Shown here: positions 1-11,746 of the stretch, piece by piece
Layout of the letters: each line of letters begins with the position of its first letter
Position numbering within the stretch: position 1 is the first letter of the stretch
Assembly: GCF_003073045.1 (NCBI RefSeq)
Contig: NC_037593.1
Span: forward strand, 17,350,725-17,414,724
DNA: 64,000 bases
Origin: Pomacea canaliculata
Taxonomy: Eukaryota > Mollusca > Gastropoda > Architaenioglossa > Ampullariidae
Reading direction: 5' to 3'
Notes under the pieces: model-generated
Told to the model about the DNA's origin: nothing
The model's database searches: none
The model's input: the letters and a program-made list of their open reading frames with translations, nothing else
Made by a program: the position numbers and the translations under genes

Positions 1-1
1 A

Positions 2-2221
2 TGCTACCAGTGCGAGGTGGCTAACAGTGTTGGCATGGTTCAAGATGATGGCTGTGTCAATGTTGTTGGTGAGTTCATTCTGTTCGAGTTTCTTTATCTC
101 TTTTTTATGCTTTTTTTTTCTTTTAGCTTTACTGTTTCCAAGTTTTAGATTACATTCTTTTTTTTCTGTTGCTCCAGCGATGATTTCTCAGCAGTATGCG
201 TTCTTTGGTCTGCTCTCTCTTTTTGTTTTGTATTTATAATCTTCCTTCATTTAATAGTTCTAGCAAACAGGAAAACATAGGAAATACTTATCACATGGAA
301 CATAAAAAAGTATTTTGTTTAAATGTTACCATAAACTGTAGTTGTTTCAAAATCACCATAGTAAAATGGTGTTCACATCAAGAACTTACACAAATTATAG
401 TACAATAACATAGAAGTGGAGAGATACTTTATAATAGTAATATTAATTTATAAGCATTAAAGCGGGTACACCTCTTAACCATATTGTTTTGATCTTTCAG
501 TTCCCATTAGCATTAGTGTTAAGCCAAATGAGATACAACGTGTCAAGAAAGAAGATGTGGTGGAGCTGACTGTTGTGGCTACCACTGACCCTCTATATGA
601 GAGTGAGATGCGCTACTCCTGGATCTTCAAAAATGTTACATACGAAGGTTCCAATGCCCCACCTAATGTAACCTATGATGCAGTCAGCAAGAGGGCCTAC
701 ATCAACACCTCAGTCCTGACTGACGAAGAATTAAAAAAAATTGTGGGGATCTACCGCAGAGTTATTACCACACCTGTTGAAACCAAACATATTGATGTGG
801 AAGTGAAATTAGAAGCTAAAAAAACAGAACCAGGTAATGATATAATTTATGTCTAAAATTGCTACCATGATTGAGCTAAATAAATATTTTTTTATTGATG
901 GATGGTTTTGTCCATCACTACTACCATACACAGCTTTGTATTTGCAGTGGTAAACGAAGCAGGATTTGATTTTTGGCTGATTATACTTGCTGTTGGCATC
1001 TTCATAGTTCTGATCGTTCTGATTGTCACCATTTACTCATCATGCCGTCGCAAGCAGCAGGAAGGAACTTACCCAGGTAAGCATGGGAAATATTTTCCAG
1101 ATAATGCACTACAGGTTGTCTTTTTGCAGATTATGCACTCTGTCCCATGGGTTTCAAGTCCCATAACAGGCATTAACATTTCTGTAAGTTTGGTTGGTAT
1201 CACTTGTCATATAAGATTAGGCAGTGCAGATAAACAATGCAGACTAGGAGAAAAGAAACACCTAGATCTTCATGTACATTTCATCCTTGAAATCGGATTC
1301 AAGAACACACTCTTTTAGTATTTGTGTGTTTTTTTCAGTTTGCCTCTGTTAAATGTGATAAGTACACCCTTCAGGTGTCTGTATATTGCAACTGAATTTG
1401 GGTTCTGTATTTCCAACACAAAAGTACCATGGAGTTGCGATCAACATTTGCCAAGTCCAGCATTTTTTTTTCTTTTTTTGGATATAAGGATTTTATATTT
1501 GTATGTCAAAGGGGACTTCCCCACAATCTCCTTGGTGTTAACCCCAAGCATTACCTGGGTTGGGAATCTTATGTAACTATGGTTACTCCAAGTGATCTGA
1601 CTAGGCTCCTGTCTGATTGCTACAGCAGTTTTCTGCTGTTATCTACTGGCAAATTTACACATTTTTTTCTGGGGCAAAAAGATAACATTAAGAAGGTGAA
1701 CCATGGGATCTGTCATCTCCATGTACAAGAAAGAGCAAGTAAGTGACATAACAGCTTACCTTGACACATCTTGGGTGAAAAATTATTTGCAATTGTAATC
1801 TTTTCAATTTCTTCACTATCTAATTATGTGAACATTTCAAAAGATTAAAAGTGTAAGTTTCCTCTTGGACAGTTGACAGCAGAAATATCATGCCAGACAA
1901 TGTTTCCCCCTTTTGTCCATGCAACTTTAATAAGTATGATATTGGTTGTAAGGTTTGAAAAACTGCTGTCAACAATGCATTCTTTACAGTTTTTTTTTTG
2001 CTTTGTCTGTTTTACTCAATGTTTTAGAGATGGCATAGACGCCATAGAGGAATATTTAATATCTTTTTTTGACAACTTTGTTATTATAGAAATTTGCTTT
2101 CCGTTTGAGACTTAACCTGGTGTTTCTTGTGCGTGTTGTTTCAGTGGACAAGAAAGAGACGGCTGCTGGGCTTGATCCAGAAAAGGAATTAATGAACAGT
2201 CGCTTTCATGACATTATATAG
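2..2221 (+). CDS. L1CAM/neuroglian-like Ig adhesion protein, 3' part (4 exons)
   Basis: This is the C-terminal end of a single-pass adhesion protein; the rest lies left of the window. Exons: 2-68 (end of an Ig domain, YQCEVANSVG), 501-833, 948-1076 and 2145-2221, all joined in phase 1 with GT-AG borders. The second exon encodes an Ig domain resembling Ig6 of the L1 family (VKPNEI, then TTDPLYESEMRYSWIF). The third encodes a hydrophobic membrane segment (FWLIILAVGIFIVLIVLIV) and a basic stop-transfer (CRRK). The last gives a short tail with an L1-like juxtamembrane pattern (TYP, VDKKETAAG) ending SRFHDII. Oddities: the membrane-proximal Ig domain lacks both canonical cysteines, no fibronectin III repeats lie between Ig and membrane, and the L1 ankyrin motif FIGQY is absent. 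It could be a short paralogue or an alternative isoform of neuroglian. The Ig membrane-protein call is firm; the family assignment is moderate. Confidence 0.68.
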
Positions 2222-2571
2222 TTGCTGAGATTTCTGTTATGTTGAAAATGATGTGCAAATTTATATATATAAGCAAGCTTTGACACTGCAGACAGTGCAT
2301 CACCTTTACAATCTAGAGTCCAGGTGTACTTAAGTTCATGGGCTCAAGGGTAGTAAGTGATCTTCACAGTTTAATGTTTATGTAAAAGCCCTGAGGTATA
2401 TAAGTTTGCTCTTCTAGGATGTGTGCAAATGTAACTATTCCCAGGAGTGGATTTTGTTTTTATAGGCCTGATGACCAGTTTCTACAGTTTGACATTTATT
2501 ATTTCCTTGCAGCTATTAGCTGCTTGTATCATTTCTCATGATCAGAATTCAAATTTTGATCGACAAAAGTA

Positions 2572-2577
2572 AATAAA
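2572..2577 (+). terminator. Candidate poly(A) signal of the Ig gene
   Basis: A canonical AATAAA hexamer lies about 350 bases after the stop codon of the L1-like gene. Its distance and strand suit a 3' end, but no transcript evidence is available. Confidence 0.4.
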
Positions 2578-3240
2578 TCAGAAATAATTTTGTAAGGTTA
2601 GGTTGTTTTTAAAAGACCTATTCCAGTCTCAGAAATCAGAGAAATCTACAGAAAGCAGATTTTATCTCATTCTGCACATTGACATATGATGAGGGTTTCT
2701 TATGGAAAGATATATCATCTTTGAATTTGACATTTTTACAATTGAAATATCACTTAACCATGATAGAGACACACAAGAGTCAGCCTGTACTTTTCACTTC
2801 TATGCTCATTAGGACATAATTATTATGAGTAATGTCTTTTCACATAATTTTACAGTCAGGGTCTGTTTTGTTCATATGTACAGCCCACATTTTGTCACTT
2901 TTATTTTATGATTGTCTTGCACTATATCAGATAGTTGCTGAACTGCATGGACAATGTATTCATAACTGCATAGCTTTGCTTCTTGTTTGGTTCATGTCAT
3001 TATCAGCCAGCCACAGTTGAAAGCATGTTTTCATCGTAGCATAGCTGACATTTCATGAAAACTTGTTTTGAGTTAAGGGTCAAAGTTTCAAAACAACTTG
3101 ATTCTTCTTTGTTCTGATGATGAGAGCTTCTTGTAGCACTCCATTATGCATGCACCAGGTGCAAAATATTGCTGCCTTTTCCTTTTGAACCCACCAGCAT
3201 TTTGCGCAGCAGGTCTTTCATACCTTCACCATCTAGGAAG

Positions 3241-3411
3241 GGTGGTCCAGGTGTGCATTGGTTAGCGCCTGTCACCAAGATTGGCTGTCCTGAGTTCAGC
3301 TCTCATCTCGGGCATACTGTTCTTTCTCTGCATGTGGCATCTTTACAGGGCTGGCTGCCTTGCCGTGATATATCCTTAGTTGCTGGCTTGGTGTAAAACA
3401 CATATTTTCCC
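3241..3411 (+). repeat. tRNA-derived SINE, copy 1
   Basis: This copy aligns along its length with 15198-15370. Shared blocks include GTTAGC.CCTGTCA, TTGGCTGTCCT, GTTCAGC, TTCTCTG.AT.TGGCATCT and the 3' block TTAGTTGCTGGC followed by GTAAAACAC. The head has A-box-like (near 3260) and B-box-like (near 3294) sequences expected of a tRNA promoter. It is more diverged than copy 2 and no clear target duplication was found, so it is probably older. An open frame across it is a by-product of the repeat. Confidence 0.75.
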
Positions 3412-4223
3412 CCTGCCCCTCTCATCATCTACCTTCCACATCACTATATGAGCTCAATGGACTCAATTAGTCCTAACATTGTTATTTTTCTTTTTTTTTT
3501 GTTGACTTGCCAGCATGCCACACTTTCGTGATGTCATACCTTTTTGCCTCAAGTAAAACAAATCAAGGAACCTTATGCTCATCTGTTTATCTTTGGAGTC
3601 TTTTGAATGTTTGAAGCCATGTGATTAAAATCATATCTTTTAAAATGTAAAAATATTTAATATACATAATTCTCTGGGATTCTAGATTCCCCTTAGTTCT
3701 TCCTTTTGACACCAACACATAACCTCTACTAACACTCTCTCATATTGAACATTAATTTGCAAATGCAAGCATCATCTTCTGACATTCCTTCAAATTATCA
3801 TTCAACCTATGCTGATAATATCAGAGTTACAAGAGAAAGAGTAAATTACAGATGTGCTATGTACAAGTAAATTATAAATGTGCTTTGTATATTATTTTGT
3901 CTATCTTTGTTTTAATTTCATGTGCATGCTCGACAAAAAAAAAATCCCTAAACATTATTTTATTTTTTGGCTCTCCATCAGACTTTGTTGGTTCCAAGAG
4001 ACAAACTGGATTATGCTGTGCACAGCAGCTACTCGATTGTGTTCCTGTATTATATACCATTCTCACTTGCTTAGGCATGCATGATAAGAACAGTTTAAAA
4101 GAATCTGTTCAAAAGGAGTACACAGTGTGAAAAAGCCTGGTGGTGAGTGGTGAACTGTCCATGCCCAGCTCAAAGCTGGAACTTGTTCAGCTATTTCAAC
4201 AGCAGCAGCTATTTGGAACTGTC

Positions 4224-4229
4224 TTTATT
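4224..4229 (-). terminator. Candidate poly(A) signal of N6AMT1
   Basis: TTTATT on the plus strand, read as AATAAA on the minus strand, lies about 210 bases past the N6AMT1 stop codon. This is a suitable position for its 3' end. Confidence 0.4.
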
Positions 4230-4440
4230 ATTACAACATCTGAAAAAGATTTTGATGTACTGAGGGAATACTGACCTATAAATTTAGAATATGTATATGT
4301 GACAAAGATTACCTCCTCATTTTACAATTACTACATCAAAGTAATTAATGAAAATAATGCTTTGTTAGGTCATAAGAAATGTTTTCCTTTTTTTCTTAGT
4401 ATGAACAATATTGATAAAACCTAAAATTTTCATCTCTCAT

Positions 4441-7400
4441 TTATGTCACCCTTGTAAACTTAAGTACATATAGATTTTCTTTTCCTGCTCTTCGATTCTT
4501 CACTGTGGTCATGTGAAGTCCAAACTGTCTCATCTTGTCTTCTATTTCATCTGCAAAATAGTTAATGGCAAGATTCAACAGGTCCTACAGTTGCAGTTAC
4601 ATTTTGGGTGACTTTATCCGACAAAATTTTTAATCCTAAGCTAATAAAATAGTCTGCATATAATCACTGCAATAATTAAGCCTTTGCGATCAATATGCAT
4701 CTGTTGCCAGCTCTCAGGTATAAACTGTCTGTTGTATGATAAACTGCAACCTCTTTCAGTTTGAATGCTTCTATCTGTTAACAATGATGCTGGAAAAGTG
4801 AATGAATAGATTCAATGTGTAGATATACTTATTTTATTTTTTGCAGACGTGGGGTGGGGTGGTGAGGCTCATTTTGTTACCAGGCATTAGGCTTTGTAAT
4901 AATACTATGGAAGGAGGAAATAAAACACAATAAACACTACAATTTAAAGTCTCTTTTTTTTTAAAGGAATTTATTAACAGGCACAATATTTCTTCTTTGT
5001 TGTTGATATGATGTTACGTTGCTTAAAGACTTCCTTATGATGCACTAAGCCATAATAAACCAGTAGCAGCCGCAGTAAGCTACAACGAAAATGACTTCAT
5101 GTTGTCTTAAATCAGCTAAAAATAGCTCACAAATTGTTAAAATTATATGCTGATTATGTAGCTAATGCTAACCTGAGCGATTTTCCTTGATTATTACTAG
5201 ATAAAGAATGCCTTGGAGTGAAAGAAGCTGAACAGCATGCGGAAGGAATCGATCAATCACTTCTCGCCCTTTCTCTCCACCAGCCCAAGATGCTTCAATG
5301 CCCCCATTACCAACCTAAATGAATAGACACACACGTATATTAATGGCTATCTGTCAGGTGGACACATGCAGCAGACAGCAAACTTTAAAACCAACAAAAT
5401 TCAAACTAAGAGATGGATAATGAACCACATGCAGTGAGGTACAAGATTTGAAAACAATTAACAAAACCAATTTTTAAAAAATTTAAAAAAAACCAGTTGA
5501 AGTAAGAGTAAATACTTGTAGACTTACAATATACAAAACAGTTATAAAGGCAAGCAACAGTTTAACAGTTTGAAATTAAAAGAAAGGCTTTTAAAAAAAT
5601 GTTGATGTTGTAAATAACCTTTTATGTTTACTCTGAAAAACATTTTTATACGCTGCTTTGGTGTGGGGCTTTGTGACAATATTTAAGGTGTTTGTTAAAC
5701 ATAAACTGTGGAAGATCATCATGTAGTGCATATTTTACCTCATTGGATGGAGTAACAACATATGGTGGGTTAAAAACAAGAATATCCACTTTCCCTCGAA
5801 GCTGGTCATTTATTGCATCTGTCTTAATAGCAAAAATATCTTGGTTCAGTTATATATCCACTTACATTTTAAATCTGAATAATATGCAATAACACACAGA
5901 GACCTTATTGTAAGCACTTTGGGAATGATTTCAGCTAACTCTTAACAATGTAATCTGTAAATTACACTGGTCAACAAACTTTTACAAAAGTCATGCTACT
6001 GAAATAAAATTAGTCATCAGTTTTTATGTGTTAAACACAAAAATGACAAACAAAATGCAAAATTGCCTCTAGTTCTTTTATAATTTGCAATAGATATGTA
6101 CATCACGAAATGCATGCTAATCTGAAATTTCCAAATGGTTTATCTAATTCATTGTAATTATCAATGCTGCTTCCACAGAAAGATGGTTTTCCTCTGCAGT
6201 TCATCTTTCAATTTCAGCACACAAAACAAATCGAATCTTATCATTTTCTCAATATCTTATACAACTAACCAGATCACAAACAATGGGATGTATGAGGACT
6301 TTGTTTTGATCAGCTGTCTGCGCAGCCACTTTAGCAGCAGTAGGGTTGATATCTGTGCAGCTATGGAAAATAAAATATTACCAAAGTAAGTGAAGGAGCA
6401 AATATGATAAGACATCTGGTCAGGATCCTGCATGTCTTCAAATTTTACTTGAAATAGCAATTTAAGCATTAGATATTCCTATGCAAAATGGAAACAGGAC
6501 ACATGATAAGCATCACTCACATCTTCTAAGACAATTAGTCAACTGACTAGCATATGTCCAACCTTCACAAAGTGTGACTTGTTGATTGTAAGAAAATGAA
6601 AATAATTTTGGTAGAACATTAAAGAAACCATTTTATGAAATACACATGCTGGTGAAACAAACTGCATCAATATCAACAAGTGTGCATGTGTAAATGTGAA
6701 CAAATTATAATTTTAAGCTACAGGTATTTCAAAATTCAAAAAAAAATAAAGCTATGGATAAAAACTAGATGTCACTCACATGTAACATGCTCCAGGCCCA
6801 AACATAGATGCAAGAAAGGTGATACAGATACCTGATCCACATCCAACCTCCACACAGATTGTAGGCCTGTACTTCATAAAAAACAGCAGTACCTCAGACA
6901 CTTTTAGTGCACCCCACATCAGAAGCTATTATTCGATACTTTAAACAAAAGTTTTAAAAGTTACTAACACAATTAAAGAAATTAACATTTGTTAAGATAA
7001 GTTAGTACAATTTTTGTTTGGGAGGGTTCAAATGCCATGGCACTTTTTCCACAACCTAAAAATAGGGACTACAATAAAGGTTAGGGTAATTAGCTTACGT
7101 TGAACCCTAACCCCTTTTCTGGTTTCCCTATTGTACAGGATCTGAACCTTCCAAACTAAAATTTTTACATAAATGTGAAATCTTAGGTTTGTAGTGAGGG
7201 TTGGCTATAAAAACATCAATAAAGATCACTGGCAACACCATCAAACCAAAGATGTTGTTCCAAAGAAACGGTTAACAAAATCTGACACATCACTTTGTGT
7301 GTTAGTATGTACTCAAGACACATATTATATCTCCAAGAAATGCACTGATGAAAAAGCAGAATACATATCAATGGCTTAGAAACACAGAATTCAGAATTCT

Positions 7401-7789
7401 GAACCACATAAATCATGACCATCTTACTCATGTAAGTTTTCGTGGTTATCTTAATAATAATCTAAATGAGGCATTGCTATGCATGGTTCCCTAGCTTTTT
7501 AAACAACATAAGCAGGATTTTAGGAGTGATATGAAAAAGATTTTATTAATGACATCTATGAAATATTTATAAACTGGAAAACATGCATGCATTTTCTAGG
7601 TCAACCCCAAAGCATCTACAGAAATGTAGGGACTTTTCTATACCTTAATTTTCTTAGGGAAAAGTATTCACTTTCTAGAGCATCAAGCAGGAGAAATGAA
7701 TCTTCAGCTGGTTCATAGACAAGATCAAAGTCCTGTGGTGACAGATGACTTGTGTCAGGAGTAGCAAATACTGGACGCTGGCACTCCAT
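4441..7789 (-). CDS. N6AMT1: N6AMT1/HEMK2 class I methyltransferase, 6 exons, complete
   Basis: This is the catalytic subunit (with TRMT112 as partner in known animals) that N5-methylates glutamine in the GGQ motif of eRF1; activity on histone H4 lysine and DNA adenine has also been reported. Exons in transcription order: 7789-7644, 6866-6780, 6360-6270, 5822-5739, 5314-5173 and 4550-4441. All have GT-AG borders and join in frame to give 219 residues, against about 214 in human. Visible features: DLVYEPAEDSFLLLDALE near the N terminus, SAM motif I EVGCGSG at residues 55-61, acidic motif CTDINP in exon 3, the catalytic NPPY at 126-129, GGIEASWAGG in exon 5, and the tail LYVLKF. The ATG at 7789 was chosen because it gives an N terminus matching the family length. 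A minus-strand frame runs 15 codons further upstream to another ATG. Confidence 0.95.
7010..7166. mobile_element. Small fold-back (MITE-like) element in N6AMT1 intron 1
   Basis: The left end (ATTTTTGTTTGGGAGGGTTC) and the inverted right end (ATTTTAGTTTGGAAGGTTCA) match over about 20 bases with few differences. Inner arms containing TAGGGA and GGTTAGGGT are also inverted copies, so the whole 157-bp unit can fold on itself. It carries no gene. It lies between exons 1 and 2 of N6AMT1. Family unknown; no target duplication could be fixed. Confidence 0.5.
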
Positions 7790-10700
7790 TGTGAGATTAA
7801 TCTGTAGCATATATCCGTAAGTGGCATGAGACAATATTGATATGGTTGTAGCACAAATTTATTTTTAAGTAAAGATGATCTATACCCTACAAGTGCAGTA
7901 GTTCTTAAAATGTTCATGCATTTGTGTGCGTGTGCGTATTGTGTGCACTAATTACCAATTTTATTTTTAATCCCAGTCAATTCAGACATCACCCCCCCCA
8001 CCCCATCTTTGTACCACGGATCTTCATTGAAGGTTTGTGCTTTGTACATATTCTATTCTTTCTCTTTTGTGATCTTAATCACTTTTAGTTTTCTGTATTT
8101 AGATCAAGTGAAAGATGTTTAAAAGGCATAATTTTTGCTTGCATTTGTCATTTGTAGGCATGTTAATTCTTATGTACTATTATTAAAATATTATACAGCG
8201 GAGCTGGTGCTTATACTTCCACAAGACTCACAGGGTCTATACTGTACGAATTGTAAAGCAAGGAAAGGCAATGCTGAATAAAGTCTTTTCAAAATTCATG
8301 GGCTTTGGCAGAGCAGTGAAGTTGGTAAAGTAGGACTTGGGTAACAATTGCTCTACACACTAGCTGTAGGTGTGCGATATCATCCTTAGGGTTTATGGTT
8401 GTGTATATATTTTGAAAACTGCATATTCCTTACCACTGATGCTTATGATGTCGCAACAGAACTATCCACGAGATGATACTGCAAAAAATCTTTGTCAAAA
8501 TCCGTGTGCGTGCTTCTGCTTACTAGTATGTGCTTTGATAATCATGATAGGTGTGTTATATAAATAAATTTCATCATTATTAATTCTTGTGTTCTCTTAT
8601 GGTGATATATTAAAACTGTATTGCAACTAAAACCTGATTGGTCAATGAAGTTTTCTCTCTCTCTCTGAAGGATGAGTGTGAGTGAGCACGCGCGCCGAAT
8701 AGCTACAGGAACAAGGCCGAATGATGAGGAAAGGAACTGGGTGATATTTGCGATCTTTGGTGCTGGATGACATACATCTTTATCATTAGGCCGTTTCATT
8801 TGTGTATTTCAAAATTTTTTAAGTCTTTCGCTATCCATACGTAATTAAATATGAAAAATGCAATTCAACGACGTTAGACTAAAACTCACACACGCACATA
8901 CAGAACGATCGTGGACTGTGCTTCGATTCGCCGTACAGATATTTCATGGATGTGTATAGGCAATACAAGTTCGTGGTTATTTTGAAACTGCCAAGTAGCT
9001 GCAGACGACGAAAGGGAAGTCACTGCCATGCCACGGATGAATTAGAAGTTTTAAATATAAATATATCATAATAAATTAAAATGAGTTAAATTAAGATGAG
9101 GTATTCAAAAATTAATAGTTTAGTCTTAGATTTATATAACTGGAATGAAAATCAAGGAATTTATCTTCAACATAAATCGGTTCCACGGTAGGTAACTCGA
9201 ACGTTTCTCCTTGCTGGAAAGGAATCTCACTCACCAATAAAATTTATTTGCTTGCTTCTAACCAGTGTATTTGTCAAGAGCTATTTCTGGCATTTAAAAA
9301 TATTCCATCATAACGACTGCGATTTTTTTTCCTGCGAAATTCGTAGAAATACTTGTTAGAAAGTCACTAGACAAGAACAGTGCACGTCCGACGAAAACAC
9401 CTTCACATTTCCATAGTTTTACAATCCTTCGTTATCAGTTCAGTGTCCATATAACGAGTACAGATACTGAAAATTTACATTCCTTTTAAATATGCTTATA
9501 ACACGTTAGGCTTCCCACACCACAAGCCTTTGAATTGGTCGCATTTTTCAATCACTTTCGTGCCGGATCGTCACCAGATGATATCCGTTTTTCATAAATT
9601 GTGTGAGGTTTTTTTCCTAATCATTCGTATTCGGATGGCTTGGCTGTGAAATTTTAGCTTGTACTACAGTATGTGAGAACACTATACTGAATTTATATGT
9701 ATGCACTGAACAGTAGAAAGCATTTGTATGGGTAGTTTCTTAAGCAGTAGTTTTCTCACTCCCAATCAATTTATGCATCTATTTATAAAGTTTTTTGCAA
9801 ATATATAGTCTTTCGTCTATGTACACACACTACGCACAGATAATTATCAAGAGGAAAGAGCATAAAGAGAAGGTGACACTGACGGTGAGAATATACAGGA
9901 GCAGATTATGTAATCTAAATAAACAGAATGAATATTCTTTATCCCTTCCCAAATGTCAAACAAGTATACAACCATACATCATGCCCAGTTTTATCAACAA
10001 AAGATATGTACAAAGCCTGTTTAAACAGTTCATTTATATCTTTTTATTTAGAGGATGTCTTCATTTATCTTATTTGGCATGTATACATGCATAAACCACC
10101 TTGACAACTGTCATAATACTCAGCAGCATGTTTATCAGGAGCATACATCTGAAATGTATATTATTATAACTGTGCACTGAAAAACCTAATCTTGAGAGTA
10201 GATCTTTAATAAACACATCATGCATGTGCACAAAATAATGTCTAACAACCATGCGTATAACTGTATGCATAATCATTTTCTATTCACATTATGATTTTAA
10301 ACACAAAAATGCATTTTATAAAACTACATTGTTAAATCACTAAATCTACAGTTTTGAAGACAAATGAGTCTCTTACCCCTTGGACATAAATTCTATTTTT
10401 AATTGTTTCAAAAACACTTTTTAAGCATTGTATGCCATAGCAAATGTTGAACCATGATCATAAGGGAATAAAACAAGTTTAAAAAAATGTTCTGTTACCA
10501 CATAGTGATATAATTTTTTTTTTAAAGGGTGTGTATCTGTGTATTTCTGCATGCACTAATTTTAATTTTCATACATCTTGATCATGCTCATGTAAAAGAG
10601 TTAAGACTTAGAAAGTATAACGACATCTGAGCATAGAAAAAAGTACAAATTACCAAGATTTGCTGCATATGGAAGATAATAACAATTTCTGCCCACAGTC

Positions 10701-10846
10701 TGAAAAATGCTTTCTATTTTAGAAAAAGTAATAGAACAAATAATAAAACACAAAAACCAAAGCCAGAATATATTTGTCATCCTGCTATTAGACAGCTATT
10801 CATTCATGACAACAATGTAATCTTCAAAAAAGACTACATGGATTAA
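7790..10846. other. N6AMT1 5' flank and spacer up to the SLC25A51 3' end
   Basis: No convincing coding exon was recognised. The part next to 7790 must include the N6AMT1 promoter and 5'UTR. Near 8640-9000 the sequence becomes richer in CpG (for example GAGCACGCGCGCCG near 8690), which suits a promoter, but no TATA box could be assigned. The part below 10847 is the likely SLC25A51 3'UTR, with a minus-strand AATAAA at 10048-10043. Confidence 0.4.
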
Positions 10847-11746
10847 TCATCTGCTACTTCTATAATGGAGATTCTGATACATCTGTAATAGAAATTCATA
10901 TGATGCATTAATAATGCCCCAAGAAATGAAAGAGCGCATGTAATTCAGATGATAACCACGGTATAAATTTCGAATGCTCCCATTTCGTTCTCTCCACACC
11001 ACCAGGAATGACTGCCAGACTCCTACAAATGGTCCTCCCAAGCGTGCTTGCATATGTGTTTTCACAACATTTAATGGAAAGAACAGAGTGCTGATGGCTG
11101 CCCCAAGACATGCCCCAAGGAAAAAATCTTTGACAAGCCGAGTTGGATTGTCAGCAATCTGGGGCATGCACTCATTTAAAAACTCACGGCCAAGGAAGAA
11201 ACATACATTACTTGGCCCATTTCTTAATAAAATTGGAACAAGACCTCGATAGTACTCCATCACACCATAAGACCATAGTTCTTTTCCTGCATGCAGCGTG
11301 TTCTGAAAATGATGCTGATACATGCGATGTTGCAGTAACATCTGTATTCGTTCAAAGGGTGTCAGTACAGATTCAAGCGTTCCCGCTATCATGGCAGCAG
11401 TAGCATGAGTCACTTGTTTCGGCAGAGATTTATATGAGGAGTCAAAATACACGCGGAATTTGTGATATGATCCAAACATGATTGAAAGTGTAGTAGTTTT
11501 CTGAATAAGGGGTGGCATGAATCCACGGTATAGATTATGCAATCCTTCATTTCGCAACTGACGTACTGCGTGAAGCCCTGATATGCCCTGCAATTGTTGA
11601 CGGAAAATGGTTTTGTGCAGGGGGAACGTAATTGTCAAGTTGATGCAAGCTGAACCCCATCCACATAAGAACTGGCCATTTGTCATGTTATCATATGCTC
11701 TGCTGTCATTTTTATAGTCACTGTGATCCATCACTGGTTCTGCCAT
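10847..11746 (-). CDS. SLC25A51: Mitochondrial NAD+ carrier SLC25A51, uninterrupted CDS
   Basis: This inner-membrane carrier of the SLC25 family imports NAD+ into the mitochondrial matrix (function known from human SLC25A51/MCART1). The frame gives 299 residues against 297 in human, in one exon as in vertebrates. Three carrier repeats of about 90 residues each are visible. Their odd-helix signatures are FPLHKTIFRQQ (repeat 1), TPFERIQMLLQ (repeat 2) and FPLNVVKTHMQ (repeat 3). Strong family matches include NLYRGFMPPLIQKTTTL, EYYRGLVPILLRNG and the C-terminal SWGIINASYEFLL. The first ATG (MAEPVMDH) follows acceptor-like sequences (AAAATAG at about 30 bases, ATCCAAG 5 bases upstream), so the 5'UTR is probably spliced. 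The gene is divergent to the Rab20-like gene. It could correspond to either SLC25A51 or SLC25A52, which are recent vertebrate duplicates. Confidence 0.95.
   Translation of the reverse strand: MAEPVMDHSDYKNDSRAYDNMTNGQFLCGWGSACINLTITFPLHKTIFRQQLQGISGLHAVRQLRNEGLHNLYRGFMPPLIQKTTTLSIMFGSYHKFRVYFDSSYKSLPKQVTHATAAMIAGTLESVLTPFERIQMLLQHRMYQHHFQNTLHAGKELWSYGVMEYYRGLVPILLRNGPSNVCFFLGREFLNECMPQIADNPTRLVKDFFLGACLGAAISTLFFPLNVVKTHMQARLGGPFVGVWQSFLVVWRERNGSIRNLYRGYHLNYMRSFISWGIINASYEFLLQMYQNLHYRSSR

Larger units (their letters stand above)
2222..4440. other. 3'UTR of the Ig gene, then intergenic spacer
   Basis: No coding exon was recognised. The first part is probably the 3'UTR of the Ig adhesion gene, with an AATAAA signal at 2572-2577. 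A SINE copy lies at 3241-3411. The end of the interval is downstream of the opposing N6AMT1 gene, so the two genes converge here. Short open frames in this interval lack any family resemblance and are not annotated. Confidence 0.5.

Noticed and set aside
3169-3396. Open frame of 75 codons, apparently proline/serine-rich
   Set aside because: It is translated SINE sequence (copy 1), not a gene.
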